A stretch of 64,000 nucleotides of DNA from Tremella fuciformis. Its lineage: Eukaryota > Basidiomycota > Tremellomycetes > Tremellales > Tremellaceae. Numbering within the stretch: the stretch's first letter is position 1; every line of letters begins with the position of its first letter. The stretch is from contig CP136494.1 in the NCBI GenBank assembly GCA_032768795.1, positions 496,001-560,000 on the forward strand, written 5' to 3'. This document shows positions 47,965 to 59,819 of the stretch, piece after piece. Position numbers and translations under genes: made by a program. The notes beneath the pieces were generated by a model that did not search any database, had not been told where the DNA came from, and saw only the letters and a list, made by a program, of their open reading frames with translations.

Positions 47965-50604
47965 ATGTCGGGCTACCCGGTAGGCTCAAAGACTTTCGAC
48001 CACTATCTAAGCCCTGGCGTTGGGTATGGGGTCGTTGTCGGAGTCGGCGCATTCTTCGCCCTACTTATGGGTGCGCTGTCCTCTCCATCATCCGGTGTGC
48101 GGGCTTACAGACCTAGTCGGCTTGACTCGTCTACAAAAACGATACACTAGGCTCGATCCTGATACTGCTGGGGAGTTTTTGACTGCCTCCCACAGTGTAA
48201 AGCCGGGTCTGATCTGTTGTGTTCGTCGCCTTGGTTCGGTCATGAAGAGTATTGATGATCAGGGCATCGTTCCCGCCTGGACCTGGTCGGCGAGTGAGAA
48301 TCCTCCCCCCCATAGTTCTGCCAAGTCGTAGCTAAGCTCGTTTCTTAGCCCTGCTCCAATCTTCGGCCGCGACATACTCGGATGGCCTGAGCGCAGCATG
48401 GTGGTACGGCGTCGGTGGGACCATTCAGGTGGGTGGGCTGCACTGTGGGGCGTCTCTCTTACCTATAGATCGTATTCTTTGCTGCTGTCGCTGCAAAGGT
48501 CAAGCAGAACGCCAATGGCGCCGTCACCTTCCCGCAGATAGTCAAAGCTCGCTACGGGTCCCCGACTTTTCTGCTTTTCACCTTCTACGCCTTGCTCTGT
48601 GCGCATACGGTATCTGGCGCTCTTGTTCTGGGGGCTTCTGCGACAATCAATGCTCTCACAGGTGCGAATGTCATCGCTTGCAATTTTCTACTTCCCCTCG
48701 GGATTGCTGTGTACGTACAGTAAGATTTCGCAAGCAGGACGTGGGCTAAGGGACGAGATATGTAGTGGCGGGGGGTCTTCGAGCCACATTTCTCGGTGAG
48801 TATGAGGCGAGAGCGCCGGACTGCAGCTGACATAATAGTCGACTTCCTTCACACAGCTATTCTGTTCATCGGTAAGTATTGTCTCCGCATTTGCACGGCG
48901 GGGGTAGCTGAGCCGCGCAGTCATCTATATCTTCATCTTCACAACTTAGTGCGTTCATACCTCATATGAAGGCCGCGGGGTCTGGTGGATCGAGTGGCTC
49001 ACAGTCAGCGGCACTTCCGACCATGTTGGATCCCCGGGAAAGCTGTGGGATCTGCTGCAACAGGCAGCCGAGCTCTCACCAGTGCCGGGGAACACGAGGG
49101 GATCTTATACCACCCTCAAGTCGAACAGCGGGATCCTCTTCGCCGCCAGTGAGTTGAAGAAGGAGAACAGGAAAGTCATCCTGACGTCAGACTCGATATG
49201 CTCAGGCTTCGCCACGGTCTTTTGTGACCAGGGGTATTGGCAAAGGGCTATTGCATCCCGCCCGGATACCACCACTCGCGCCTACATGCTGGGTGGTGTC
49301 TCGTGGTTCGCGATTCCCTGGGCCTTTGGCACCGTCATGGGACTCTCTTGCCGCGCACTTATGACCAACCCAAACTTCCCAACATACCCCTACGCCTTGA
49401 CAGCGTCTCAAGCATCTGCAGGTCTCGTGGCTCCAGCGGCAGCCGTCACGGTCCTCGGTACCGGTGGGGCCATCGCCGTCCTGCTGGTGGTATTCATGGC
49501 GGCCACGAGTGCAACCAGCGCCGAGCTCATCTCCGTTGCTTCCATCGTGACATTTGATGTGCTTGGCTTCTTCTGGAAACCGCTTCGTGGCAGACAGGCC
49601 GTTGGAGTCACTCATATCGTCATCATCGTCTTCGCGATATGGATTGGCGCATGGTCCACCATCCTCGACAGGGTCAATATCAACCTCGGTTGGCTCTACT
49701 ACGTGCAGGGCGTCTTGCTCGTTCCGGCCGTGACTCCGGTCGCGCTGACCGTCATATGGAGGAAGCAGTCTACGGCAGCGGCATTCTTTGGAACGCTGCT
49801 TGGAACAGTATGCGGTCTGGTCGGATGGTTCAGTCCGTAGACTATTCCTGGCGGAGCTGGCTATCACTGGGCGCTGACAACGCAGTCGGATGCTTGAAAA
49901 TATACGGATCGATCAATATTACGAACCTAGCGCTTCCTTACTCTGCCATCAGCGGCGAAGCTCCGGGATTTGTGGTCTCGGCAGTTGCAACTATCGCTAT
50001 CTCGTTGTTGAGTGCGCGTCCAGCTACTGTCCTCTCCCAAAAACTTGCCCTCACGCAGCAGATCCCTCCGACTTTGACTGGGAGATAACCAGAAGCATCT
50101 CCATCGAGCAGGACGTTCCATCGGACACCCTGCCACCAGTATCAGCCGACCTGAATCTCAACGAAACCCAACTTGAAGGGAGATCGTCCAAAGAACTCGA
50201 AAGCCAGGTCGTGCAGCGAGCTGTGGGCACTACTGGCCCTCTTGGCGCCGTCGACATGAACGATCAGATCACTATAAACGACGAGACTCAACGCGCAACC
50301 TTACAGCACGTCTTCGTCCGCTCCATCTGGTTCTCCGTCGCGCTCACTCTCGTGGTCGGAATCCTGATTCCCATCCCGATGTTTGCGTCTCATTACGTCT
50401 TCTCCCGCCGGTTCTTTGAGGTATGGATTGGCTTTTCAATCGTTTGGTCACTGGCCGCCGGAACATTCTGCATGTGAGCGACCGGCTTGTCTCGTGGTAA
50501 TAGCTGAACAGCGTAGACTGCTGCCGATCTGGGAGTCTCGCTTCGAAATGTTGGCCATCTACCGCTCCGTGAGGCGAGCGGCTTCTGGCAAAGGATTATT
50601 TTGA
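47965..50604 (+). CDS. DUR3-type urea/polyamine:cation symporter (SSS family)
   Basis: The ATG is at 47965 (MSGYPVGSKTFDHYLSPGVGYGVVVGVGAFFALLM). Later exons read TRLQKRYTRLDPDTAGEFLTASHSVKPGL, IVPAWTWSA, WWYGVGGTIQ, KQNANGA, TFYALLCAHTVSGALVLGAS and TGANVIACNFLLPLGIAVY. They match the core of fungal DUR3 transporters almost residue by residue as I remember the family. A long exon from about 49190 has DQGYWQRAIASRPDTTTRAYMLGG, PAAAVTVLGTGGAIAVLLVVFMAATSA and LDRVNINLGWLYYVQG. The cytosolic C-terminal part is Ser/Glu-rich. The last short exon ends at TGA 50602-50604. About 15 membrane helices in the plasma membrane are expected. It imports urea (or polyamines) with protons or sodium. It sits next to the amidase and a regulator. 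Confidence 0.85.
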
Positions 50605-50921
50605 TGGTAAAAGGTCGGGAGGTCAGGCAGTAAAATAGACCCGTTGTGGATTTATCACGTCGTCTTTCGTCCTGTGCAGCACAGTGTTGGACCACCTGGC
50701 TTGTCAGCACAGGCATGCGAGTGTATATGCATGTATAGCGCGGTCTGGGACATGGTAGCGCCACACAGCGGCCATAGGTCAGCTTCGGCCTCGAGATATC
50801 CGAGACCGAGAGTCGGAGCGAAAGACGGCTCGCTCGCATTCACCTTATCATTCTTGTCTTCGTACAAGACTGGCCTTTTACGTCCGTTTGAACAGAGCAA
50901 GGGGTCGGCCATCACACAGCT
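50605..50921. other. Intergenic, promoter of the Zn2Cys6 regulator
   Basis: This 317-bp stretch shows no recognisable gene or repeat. Confidence 0.45.
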
Positions 50922-53470
50922 ATGTCGACCAAGCGAACGAAATACATCGACAAGGCCTGCCAGCAATGTAGAAGACGGTCAGTCTCCGATCCCTCCATCA
51001 AGACTCCGCTGATCAATCCTAGCAAGGCCAAATGCGACGGTCAGAGACCAATCTGCGGTTAGACCGATGTCGGCAGCGACCCAAGGCCGTGCTGACTGGC
51101 AGGCCGCTGCCGCCGCCTAGATGACGAAGAGTGCTCATACAGTACGAGCAAGGATGCTCGCAAGGCCGCCAGCCGAAGCTACGTGCAGAGTCTGGAGCAT
51201 CGTATCAAGGTCTTGGAAGAGCTTCTGGAGAAACGATGCTCGCTGTGCAAGTCGCAGGATCTGGACGATTTTGGGGACATGATGAGCTGGAATGCCGAGA
51301 ACGGGTCCAATTCGGCCCATGGAGACATGGCGTTTGAGGAGGAGGACGATCTGAGCATTGGTTTAGGACATCTTACTGTGAGCCAAAGTGTGCTCTTCCA
51401 AGCTTTAGCAGATCCTGATTGGCTATAGCTGGACCTGGAAACGCACGAGCTTCAGCAATATGGGCCTTCTTCTGCATTGCAGCATCTTCCTGCTGAGCTG
51501 GAGGACCTGTCAAGAGGAATCTCCACGTCTGGCGGTATCCTCAGCCCGCAGTTCAACCCATGGACCAGACGGCTGGAGCAAGCGCCGCACAGCATCGACC
51601 TCTCGCTCGTCGATTGGCGCAGGCATCTGCCACCACTGGACGAATTCGACATGCAGCTGCACGACCAGCTCATTTCCCTCTTCTTCAGCTGCTTCCAGCG
51701 AGTTCCCGATGGCTTCTCATCAGCAAAAGACGCTGACCTCTCAGTTTCTACGGCGTCGTGGACCAGGCCGCTTTCTCGCGGGACATGTTTGAGTGTCTCG
51801 CGGATCCAATGTTACTTCCTTCCTTACCAGCGCCCCGTTCACGCACCTCGTACTATAGCCCGGTGCTGCACAACGCCATGCTAGCGGTAGCATGCGAACT
51901 GAGCGATGATTCTCGAATCGGGAATAAAGAGGTTGGAGCGACTCTGCTACGAGCGTCGCAGCACGAGCTCTTTGTAGAAGGGGACAGGCCGACTTTGTCA
52001 ACGGTCCAAGGTGTGCTTCTTATCGGGCACTACTTTACGTGCATCGGAAAGCACGGCCTTGGTTACTTTTACACCGGCATTGCCATCCGCATGTGTCACA
52101 CGCGTGAGTGACCCCCTCAGCGCGGATAAGTGTATTGACTGTTAGTCGGGCTCAATCTGGACTGCTCTGCATACGTGCAGAGAGGTGTATTGACCGATGC
52201 TGATCGGCGAGCCCGAGACAGGACTTTGTGGGTCTGCTATCTGTACGATAAGTGCGTCTCAAGCGTCCCGGACCGATGGATAATAAGCTGAATGGCCTTA
52301 GACTGTGGAGCAGCTACATAGGGCACGAGCCGTCCTTGTTAGGGAGACGTATTCGAAGCAAGCTACCAGATATAGACGAAGGAGAGAGGGTGCAACACTT
52401 GGATCCACGAGTCATGGACTGGCACTCGACCACATTTCATTGGACAGCTCGCCTGTCCACCATACAAGAAGAGATAATGGCAGCCGTGTGAGTTCCCGAT
52501 CACGGGTGCAAAATTGGTTCTGACACTGCAGCTATGGCACCAGAGCCCGAGCGATTTACTCCGCGACGACCGCCAATAAGGTCTCCGCTGCAGGCTTGCG
52601 ACTGGACGAATGGCTGGAAGGCTTACCCGCACCATTGAAAATTCTCCCGCAGACGATCGATCCGGGCGGCCCTCACATTTTGACGCTCAATATCTATTAC
52701 CACTTCTTGGTCATCTTGCTATATCGTCCGTTCTATCAGAGACAAGGCACGCTCTCGGATGGCGTGATCAATCAGACGGCAATCCGACGGTGCAACAGAG
52801 CCAGGTGCGCTATTCTGTACTTGTGGATTGTTGAGTTGACCCGGTCCTAGCGCCCGCATCACAAGCCTCCTGGAGGTATGGATCGCATAGTCGCTGAAAT
52901 CTCGTCGAAACTCCTGACATACAGGCTTTTGATCGCTCTCCCGGCCTACGGCTCGGTCCCGTCGTGTTGGTCCAGATCGCGTGCATAGCGTGTACTACAC
53001 ATTTGCTGGCATTCGTTCATGCTCAGCGCGCGAAACAGCCTTCGACCGCCACGACGGCTCAACAGGCCGCCGTACGTTGCCTGACATTGCTAAAAAAGAT
53101 CGGTGCGCCGTATCGTGCTAGCTCTCAGCACGCCGACATGCTCGCGAAGATGATGCAGGAGTGCGGCGCGGCTGTACCCGGACAAACCGACCCTCTCGCC
53201 GGATTACCGACACGCCAGTGGTCGAGCCTAGAACCGGCTGTCGACCACTTTGACACTGGCCTTCATACTACGTGGGACGGACTCGACGTGGAGCTCAGGG
53301 ACGGCGGTCTATTCCATACGCCGGCAGGGTTACAGCCCGATCAAGGTTGGATGGAGAGCATCCTTCCGAATGGTGGGGCTGCGGACGATCCGACTTTCAG
53401 TTTCTCCCCCCCATACATATTTTCCAATCAGTGGACCCTAGAGCAGCTTCTCCAACAAGATCCGCAATGA
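50922..53470 (+). CDS. Zn2Cys6 transcription factor
   Basis: Exon 1 starts at ATG 50922 (MSTKRTKYIDKACQQCRRR). Two short introns in the zinc-cluster region join it to KAKCDGQRPICG and RCRRLDDECSYS. The result is a canonical C-x2-C-x6-C-x6-C-x2-C-x6-C cluster. A linker and coiled coil follow (SYVQSLEHRIKVLEELLEKR). The fungal-specific TF domain is spread over several exons: LDEFDMQLHDQLISLFF, VLHNAMLAVACELSDDSR, GVLLIGHYFTCIGKHGLGYFYTGIAIRM and RTLWVCYLYDK, then LTLNIYYHFLVILLYRPF and VLVQIACIACTTHLLAF. It ends at 53470 (LEQLLQQDPQ). Its position just downstream of the transporter and amidase suggests that it regulates them. No target sites can be proven from sequence. Confidence 0.8.
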
Positions 53471-53898
53471 GATCTCGAGATACTGGTGTGCCTTTGCGAA
53501 GCTGAGGGCCTTCCATCTCTCGAGCACCTGCACCTCGCCACCCGCATGCTGTCTCACGAGACGCGGGAATATGTGGCGGTCGTTCGGTCGAATACGGATC
53601 TCGGACGGCAGGCGCAATGTCCCCGCGGCATTGGCTTCTGTCCGTGCCGAGAGCGCCCCATCATCCCCGCTGTGCTCACACAAACAGAAAGGAGGGCTCA
53701 AGTGCTTTCAAGCGACGGAAGATGACGGCTTTGGGGCCTTCTTTCAGCTGTGTGCCAGTCATGGGCACAGCCCTTTAAGCGGGACGCTTTGACTACAAAA
53801 CCCAGGTACTTCGATTGCGACCCCCGCTATCGCCATACGTCCTACCGATGTTCACGACCTGAAGATCGCCTCACAAGAATCGCACTTCGAGGGCCGAG
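53471..53898. other. Intergenic, nothing recognisable
   Basis: This 428-bp stretch lies between the regulator and the next candidate gene. I see no repeat and no convincing coding sequence. Confidence 0.45.
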
Positions 53899-54395
53899 AT
53901 GACCCCCAGCGACGGCACCTCCGAGCAGGAGCGGCAGCTCAACGATGTCAATACCGTCAAAATCGTCCTGTGCGTTGTGCAACCCAAAGTCTCGCTGAGC
54001 GAAATACCACCTAATCCTAGACTGATGCTGACGGCAAAGGACGGAAGGACGGAAGGGATCCCGTGTGACACGACAGCGGTCAAGTGTGCGAAGATGGCCC
54101 AGGCCAACGTTCAGTGTAGTAATTGGGCGAAGGCTGGCTCGAGATTCTGCACCAATCGTACGTGAGAACATGTCCTTGTCTTCACAAGCTGACAGCTTGT
54201 AAGTCAGTAGGCCATCGCCCGAGGTCAAGGTGTGGCCCCTCTTTGCCTATTGTTGATGCGTGCTGCCAGCACATGAAGGCAACCGAGCAATGCCGAAAAC
54301 GCCTGCAATGTAATAGATGCACCTTTGATATAGTTCAGCTCCCTCTCGCTATGTGCCCGGATCCTTGTCTACTGAGGAGTTCTGCTATCCCCTGA
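53899..54395 (+). CDS. Small Cys-rich hypothetical protein
   Basis: From ATG 53899 (MTPSDGTSEQERQL) the frame runs to AGSRFCTN. A 50-bp intron (about 54160-54208, GTACGT donor, CTGACAG branch region, AGTCAG acceptor) joins it to a second Cys-rich part (SRCGPSLPIV, ACCQHMKATEQC). The piece KCAKMAQANVQCSNWAKAGSRFC follows the pattern C-x8-C-x10-C seen in small zinc-binding domains of the type QC...GSRFC..H. I do not recognise the protein. It overlaps the 3' end of the convergent APH-type gene by about 60 bp. The start and even the reality of the gene are uncertain. Confidence 0.3.
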
Positions 54396-55909
54396 TCGTC
54401 CTTGTAACGATGCAGAGCCGTTTTGACCCATTCCTGTCTCGATTGTGGCTTGTCGGTCACTTCCCTTTCCTCTCCTAAGAAGGCACTTCGCGTCGCGTTT
54501 AGAATCCCCACGTCAGGAGTGTCCTTGACGAGAATTTGTGATCGAAGGCGTTGGAATTTCTTCCCCTGCTTGACACATTCGGCCAAATCGTACCGCCCCA
54601 TGCGCCGATATGCCTCCATCAGAGCGACCTCTCTGGGACACAGGCTGTTATCCCCTTCGAAGAAAGCCCAGTTGAGACAGGCGACCGGGGCACAGAATGC
54701 ATCTGCTCTGCAAGTGGTCGATGTCCTGCTTCATTATCTCAGACAATGGCCGCGCATGACATCACTCACCACTCCCAGTCGATCACGCCGCTGATGCTCC
54801 CCGACTCATCGAATAGGACATGATCTCCACGATCTTCCCCTTGCTTGAGATAGTAAGGTCCGGCGTCCTGCAGCTCGCTGCAACCATCTACCAAGGTACG
54901 CATCTCCAACGCTATCAGATACTCCTCCAGCGCCCTAGAGGGAGTGCACCGGGACCCTTGGAGGATCTGGCGCATGACCGTGTCGTAGTGCGCGTAGTAG
55001 CGGGCGTGAGCTGTGGGAAATGGGCCGAGGTAGTATGGGGCAGACGCCAAGGGAGGAAACTCTTCGACGATTTGGCCAATCATTACTCCGCCTTGGTCAT
55101 CGGGGCTTGGCGATCCTACAGACGCAAAGCGAAGACTCGGGTGGTCTGCCAGGGCAATGTACCACTCGGCTATGCGCTCGATGGCGTCGATGGTGAGACC
55201 TGACAGCGGGACCTCGTCAGGATTCCGGAACGCAGCGTGCATAGCACCGGGCGCGAATCCCAGCAGATAGTAGAGAGGGATAGCTGAAGTCAGACAATGA
55301 CGTGCTACGGTTCATACAGCTCACCGTCCGATGCAGGCACATTTTCAACCTGGAGCGTCTCGAAGCTCGCATCGGGCACAGGTAAACCGGCTTGATGCAG
55401 CAGCCTGTAAGTCACGGCTTCGCTGAGCATCGCCTTGCGGGCGGCTGCATGGGGTGGCGTTCGCGCATTGCGTTGCCGGACTCGACACAGCACCCTTGTA
55501 CACCCACAACACTCGAGTACAAAATTGGTGTTGCTAGTGCCCTCCATGGTCAGGGGCGAACCATCCGGCCCCTTGACGACTGCGCACATCTCGACGCTTT
55601 CATCCCTTCGGTTAAAATGACCGACATCCTGCAGGATCTGTGCGAGGGACGATTGGAACTGAGCACGAGCGAAGCTTTGCTACAGTTGAGCAAAGAAAGA
55701 GCAAGCGCATATCGACCGCTGCTCACGGAATCCTTGTACAACGCCTCCCTCATATCCCATCGCTGATCCACCGTCTTGAGGTGGCAATGATGATGATCAA
55801 CGTCATCCACATGTGCCGCGCAGTAATGTCGACCGCACCAGTCACAGTCGCCGTTGTAGATCAGAGGTGAAGCTGAACAGTCGTGTACCGAGCATGTCCA
55901 ATGGGACAT
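54335..55909 (-). CDS. AN1-type zinc finger fused to an APH-like phosphotransferase domain
   Basis: ATG 55909 opens with a compact Cys/His module (MSHWTCSVHDCSASPLIYN, then DWCGRHYCAAHVDD and HHHCH) that has AN1 zinc-finger spacing. After it come an N-lobe region (TNFVLECCGCTRVLCRVR, SEAVTYRLLHQAGLPVPDASFE) and a C-lobe with IDAIERIAEWYIALADHP, EYLIALEMRTLVDGC, then DRGDHVLFDESGSISGVIDWEW. The GxIDWE motif is the metal-binding DFG equivalent of aminoglycoside/choline-kinase-like proteins. A C-terminal exon ends at 54335. AN1-APH proteins are common in fungi, but their substrate is unknown. The usual H-x-D-x4-N catalytic loop reads E-D-R-G-D-H here, as in that fungal subgroup. A short intron near 55260-55310 is needed. 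Confidence 0.7.
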
Positions 55910-56912
55910 GGTCAGAATGAGATGAGAAACTTGAGACAAACTTTGCAATCGTTTCAGGGGCCCGGTTTCAAAACTCTGAAACACATCCCACGTGGAGGAT
56001 ATCACGTGACATGATGGGGGAACGATGTTGGCCCGCATCTGACTTATTACACATCTACGAGTACTCGTATCTATCAAGGCTTTTCTCGTTCAGAGGGCAG
56101 GAACCTTGCAATGCTCCCCATCTCCCCTCTTTCAAGTGCCGACTCTGATTTCAAGTGACAGTTGCTGACCTCCAAGCCCAGACCAGGACTTGTGCCGTCA
56201 TGTCACGCGAGATGGGATAGAAACCCTGAAACGTGGCGACGGATCGAGAAGAAGCCCGTTGTTCCAGCAATGGCAAAACGGTCAAGATCGGGAATCACAA
56301 AGCGAAGCCCAGGTCTCGTATGCGGGGTGTGAACTCCTCAACGGCCGCCTGCATCACTATGATTGTTCGATCCGCTTCCCTCAAATCGATCGAAGATCAT
56401 CCATCCCCTCGTCTCGTCACGTCCCCCCGCCCGCATCCAGTTCGGATCGCCAGATGAGGGATCTCTTGCTCGTGGACGGGACGGTTCGGTCCGCGATCCC
56501 CGATCCCGTCATGTCCCCCTTCCGCCCTCCTCGATGATCCTGTCGCGTCCGACCGGATCGTGCCCTCTTACCCCTTCCCAAGTCGGTCCTAGCGTCGATG
56601 TCGATATCCCCCATCGATGCCGATTCTCTCCCCCTCTCGTCAATACGGGACATAGAGCCACCATGGCTCGTCATACTGACGTCAAAACCGTCAAAGAGGG
56701 CGACATGCGGGTCTCTTTCGGCGATGGCATGCTCTTTGGCATGGTTGACGTCAAGTTGACTCGACCATGGACCGGGAGCTTGTCGTCATTCGTGTCCGGA
56801 TGGCCTCGAGGGAAACAACATATATTGAGCCGTACCGCAGGCTGATGACTACCCACCTCTCCTTCCAGCTTTCAACTCGTCACCAAAGACAGGAAATCCC
56901 ATCAAACCAACA
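55910..56912 (+). promoter_or_regulatory. Long upstream region of the KGG-repeat gene, with CCCCT boxes
   Basis: These 1003 bp separate the AN1-APH gene from the small gene at 56913. CCCCT boxes (stress-response-element core in yeasts) occur at about 56404, 56571 and 56632 within a pyrimidine-rich tract (56390-56640). Short plus-strand frames such as the one at 56663 have no family resemblance. I read the stretch as a stress-type promoter plus 5' leader. Confidence 0.4.
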
Positions 56913-57391
56913 ATGTCCACGTACAAGCCTACTGAGGTTGGTCTCTTGACAGGCACGTTCACCTTGGCCGGACTGACATTCAGCACGATGGCCTCAAGCA
57001 GGACGGCACTCCTGACAAACGTGTCTCCTCCGAGCACGGCTTTGGCGGATCGTACGTCCTTGTACACGGGTGACGTCCCCTGTTGACCAGTAGTGACGGT
57101 CCCGATCCCCATGTTGAGGGCAAGAAGGGTGGCCAGACAGGTGGCGAGCAGTACAAGCCCTCCGAGCACGGCGGCTTGAAGAAGGATGGTACCGAGGACA
57201 AGAGGACCAGCTCGGAGCACGGCTTTGGCGGCTCGTGAGTATCGTTCTTTGAGTCGGTAGATCCCACGGTTCTTTCGTCCATACGACCTTTCGTGACGCG
57301 AGAGGGATCCGGTGCACAAGGGGAACCAAGACTCACAGTCAGCGATGGACCCGACCCTCACGTTGAGGGCCAGAAGGGCGGCAGCAAGTAA
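56913..57391 (+). CDS. Small hydrophilic two-repeat protein with KGG motifs (94 aa)
   Basis: Four exons join in frame: 56913-56936, 56984-57051, 57091-57234 and 57343-57391. The introns (47, 39 and 108 bp) have GT...AG ends, and the stop is TAA 57389-57391. The protein consists of two copies of a unit of about 42 residues. Each reads YKPxEHxGLKxDGTxDKRxSSEHGFGGS, then SDGPDPHVEGxKGG, with QTGGEQ between them. It is very rich in Gly, Lys, Asp, Glu and His and has no hydrophobic core, so it is probably disordered and soluble. The KGG ends recall stress-induced KGG-repeat and conidiation-specific proteins. Function as a desiccation or stress protectant is inference. An intron interrupts the same GGS codon in both repeats, so repeat, exon and intron were duplicated together. 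Confidence 0.8.
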
Positions 57392-57766
57392 GCAGTCAGC
57401 TCTTTGGCGCAATCGAGCCATGTTGTAGATCTACCCAGAGAAGAAAGAAGAGGGGAACAGACGATGCACAGTGAATGTTGCAGAAATCGCTAGGCCAGGG
57501 TGAAACGGTAGTGACGGTAACACGGTATTGACGGTAACTACCAGGTATCATGGTTCGGAAGAACTATAACATTGGGGCCCTCGACGGGTCTCCCCGGAAA
57601 TGCGGAGTTTCACGATAACCGTGGCTGTTGTGCTCGGCCAGAGATGGTCTTGTTGCATCGTGACCTGTGTAATAGATATGTCAAACGTGGCCTTGTGGCC
57701 GAATGTAGGAGGTAAGCAGCGACAAACCTTCCAGACGACATATCTCGTTCGGTCTCCTCACCGCAA
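57392..57766. other. Intergenic, promoter of the glycoside hydrolase gene
   Basis: This 375-bp stretch contains repeated GTAGTGACGGTAA / GTATTGACGGTAA words (57508-57538) upstream of the ATG at 57767. No other feature was recognised. Confidence 0.4.
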
Positions 57767-59573
57767 ATGCTGTCTGTCGAGAGTCTTCGGAATCACGCTC
57801 TTCGACCGAGTCCCAATGGGCGGTATCTCGAGCGCGCCGTTTCCGGCGAGCCATTCTTTGTGCTCGCCGACACAGCATGGGAGCTGTTCAGCCGATTGAC
57901 ACTGGACGAGGCTATCGAGTACCTGGACGCGAGAAAGAAGCAAGGCTTCAACGCGGTCTTTGCTGTGACGCTGGCCGAACTAGGGTGAGTGCCGCCGTGT
58001 GAAGCACGATGCATCCTGTCCGAGTCTAGCTGATCTGGCAGAGCCAAGCCCGATGGAGGCCTGCACGTTGGACCCGACGGTGTAGTCAAGCTCGAATACG
58101 CCGACGATTTCGGCTCAAAGCTCTTCTTCCCCAACCGCAATGGAGACGTGCCGCTCTTGAACGACGAGTACGTCCCTCTCCCGGTCCGCCTCGGGTTTCC
58201 CTCGCTGATGGCAGCCCCGGTACCCCTAACGATGCGTACTTCAAGCACGTTGACGCTGTGATAGCCGAGGCAATTCGACGCGACATGATTGTCTTCATCG
58301 TTCCCACCTGGTCGCGCTACCTGAACGGCGGCTGGGCTGGCGGGCCCATCCTCTTCGACGACGACTCGGCCCGTTTCTTTGGCACTTACATCGGAAAGCG
58401 ATACCCCTACTTGCCCAAGATCCTCGGCGGCGATTCCAACCCGACGTGGACAGACGCCAAGCAGATCTGGGGTCGGTATGCGGCCGGCGGCCGCGCGCCA
58501 TCCGACAAGCCCCTTCCTACGCTTGATGGTTTACCTCACCTCGAGACTTACACCCGAGTCGATGCGATGGCCGAGGGCATCCAGTCGGCCGAAGCGCATC
58601 TGTGGGCAGACGGGCTGGGCAAGCCCTTGATCACGTACCACCCGACAGCCCTCTGGCTACCTTGGTCTCAGGAAGCGACGGCCTCGTCGTTCTTCGGCGA
58701 CAGAGACTGGCTCGTCCTCGACGGCTGTCAGAGTGGGCATGCCGATTTCCCAAACCTTCCCTTCGAACCGCCCATGCATTTCTGGAACTCCCGTGCTACG
58801 CATGATCCCGTCAGCAAGATGTACGCCCAGGACCGGGTCCGTCCTGTCATTGACCTGGAACCGCACTGTGGGCTGCTGCCATCTTGACCGATCACCGCTG
58901 ATAACTTTAGATGAGGATATGCACAATGCCCTCGACTCGAGGAATGGGTGGAAGTGGTCCGCGGATGACATTCGGGCAGGCGGATGGCAGTCCGTGTTGT
59001 CCGGGGCCTGCGGCGTTGTGTATGGGACCAACGGGATCTGGCAGATGTACGACTCGGAGCGGGCCAAGGGTGAGCGTTCTTCCATCCCAAAAGTCCTATC
59101 CCAAAAAGCTCTTTTGCAGCCGGGGCTGACGTCCAGTCGAGAAGTACCTCATCCCCGTGTGTGGTCTTGGCAAAGACGAGTCGTGGCGTCAAAGTCTCAC
59201 CCTGCCGGGTCCCAACGAGCTCGGGCGCCTCGCCGCCTTCTTCCGGTCACTCCCCAAATCTACTCTATACGCACTGCGGCCGGCCCAGGAACTTCTCAAG
59301 TCCACTCAAGCACCCGCTGAGAAGCAAAAGCTCGATGGCCGCATCGATGTGGCACGCGCGGATGCCGACGGGAGCATCCCGCTCGTCATCGCGCACAGTG
59401 GCATGGGCTTTGCGTTCGAGCTTGACTTGAGTGTCTTGGGGAAATATACTGCTGAGTGGTATGATCCGAGGTGCGGTGAGCTTCAGCCCGCCAAGTCACA
59501 GGTGGGTCTGTTTGTCCCGCCCTCTGCTGGATCAGTTGCAAACGACTGGGTACTCGTAGTGGAAGCGCAGTAG
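57767..59573 (+). CDS. DUF4038 (apiosidase-like, GH140-type) glycoside hydrolase
   Basis: The ATG is at 57767 (MLSVESLRNHALRPSPNGRYLE). The domain opening PFFVLADTAWELFSRLTLDEAIEYLDARKKQGFNAV is the DUF4038 signature. Introns follow at about 57986-58041 and 58168-58215, after which DPGTPNDAYFKHVDAVIAEAIRRDM continues the barrel. Then come IVPTWSRYLNGGW, GRYPYL-type and ILGGDSNPTWTD, LITYHPTALWLPWS and VLDGCQSGH, followed by VIDLEPHYEDMHN over an intron near 58885-58910, and ACGVVYGTNGIWQMY. The C-terminal Ig-like part ends at 59573 (DWVLVVEAQ). No signal peptide is visible, so the enzyme is probably intracellular. Bacterial GH140 members remove apiose from the pectin RG-II. The fungal substrate is not established. 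It converges with a sugar-porter gene. Confidence 0.8.
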
Positions 59574-59819
59574 AGGCTTCTCATCGCATGAAATGTCAGA
59601 TTCAACTTCCCCAACCACATCGTTGGAAAAGTGGGTTACCTGAAGTTGCCAGGCATGCCCAACGAGTTGCTTTCAAAACATCTCCTCTGCATCCAATGTA
59701 TCCTGCATCTAGCATGGCCTTCGCCCCAAGATACGGTACTCGCCTCCAGTATGGATCACACGACATACCACCCAGCGACGTCCATGAATGAGGTTGGGTC
59801 ACGGGCGGCAGCTACCCGA

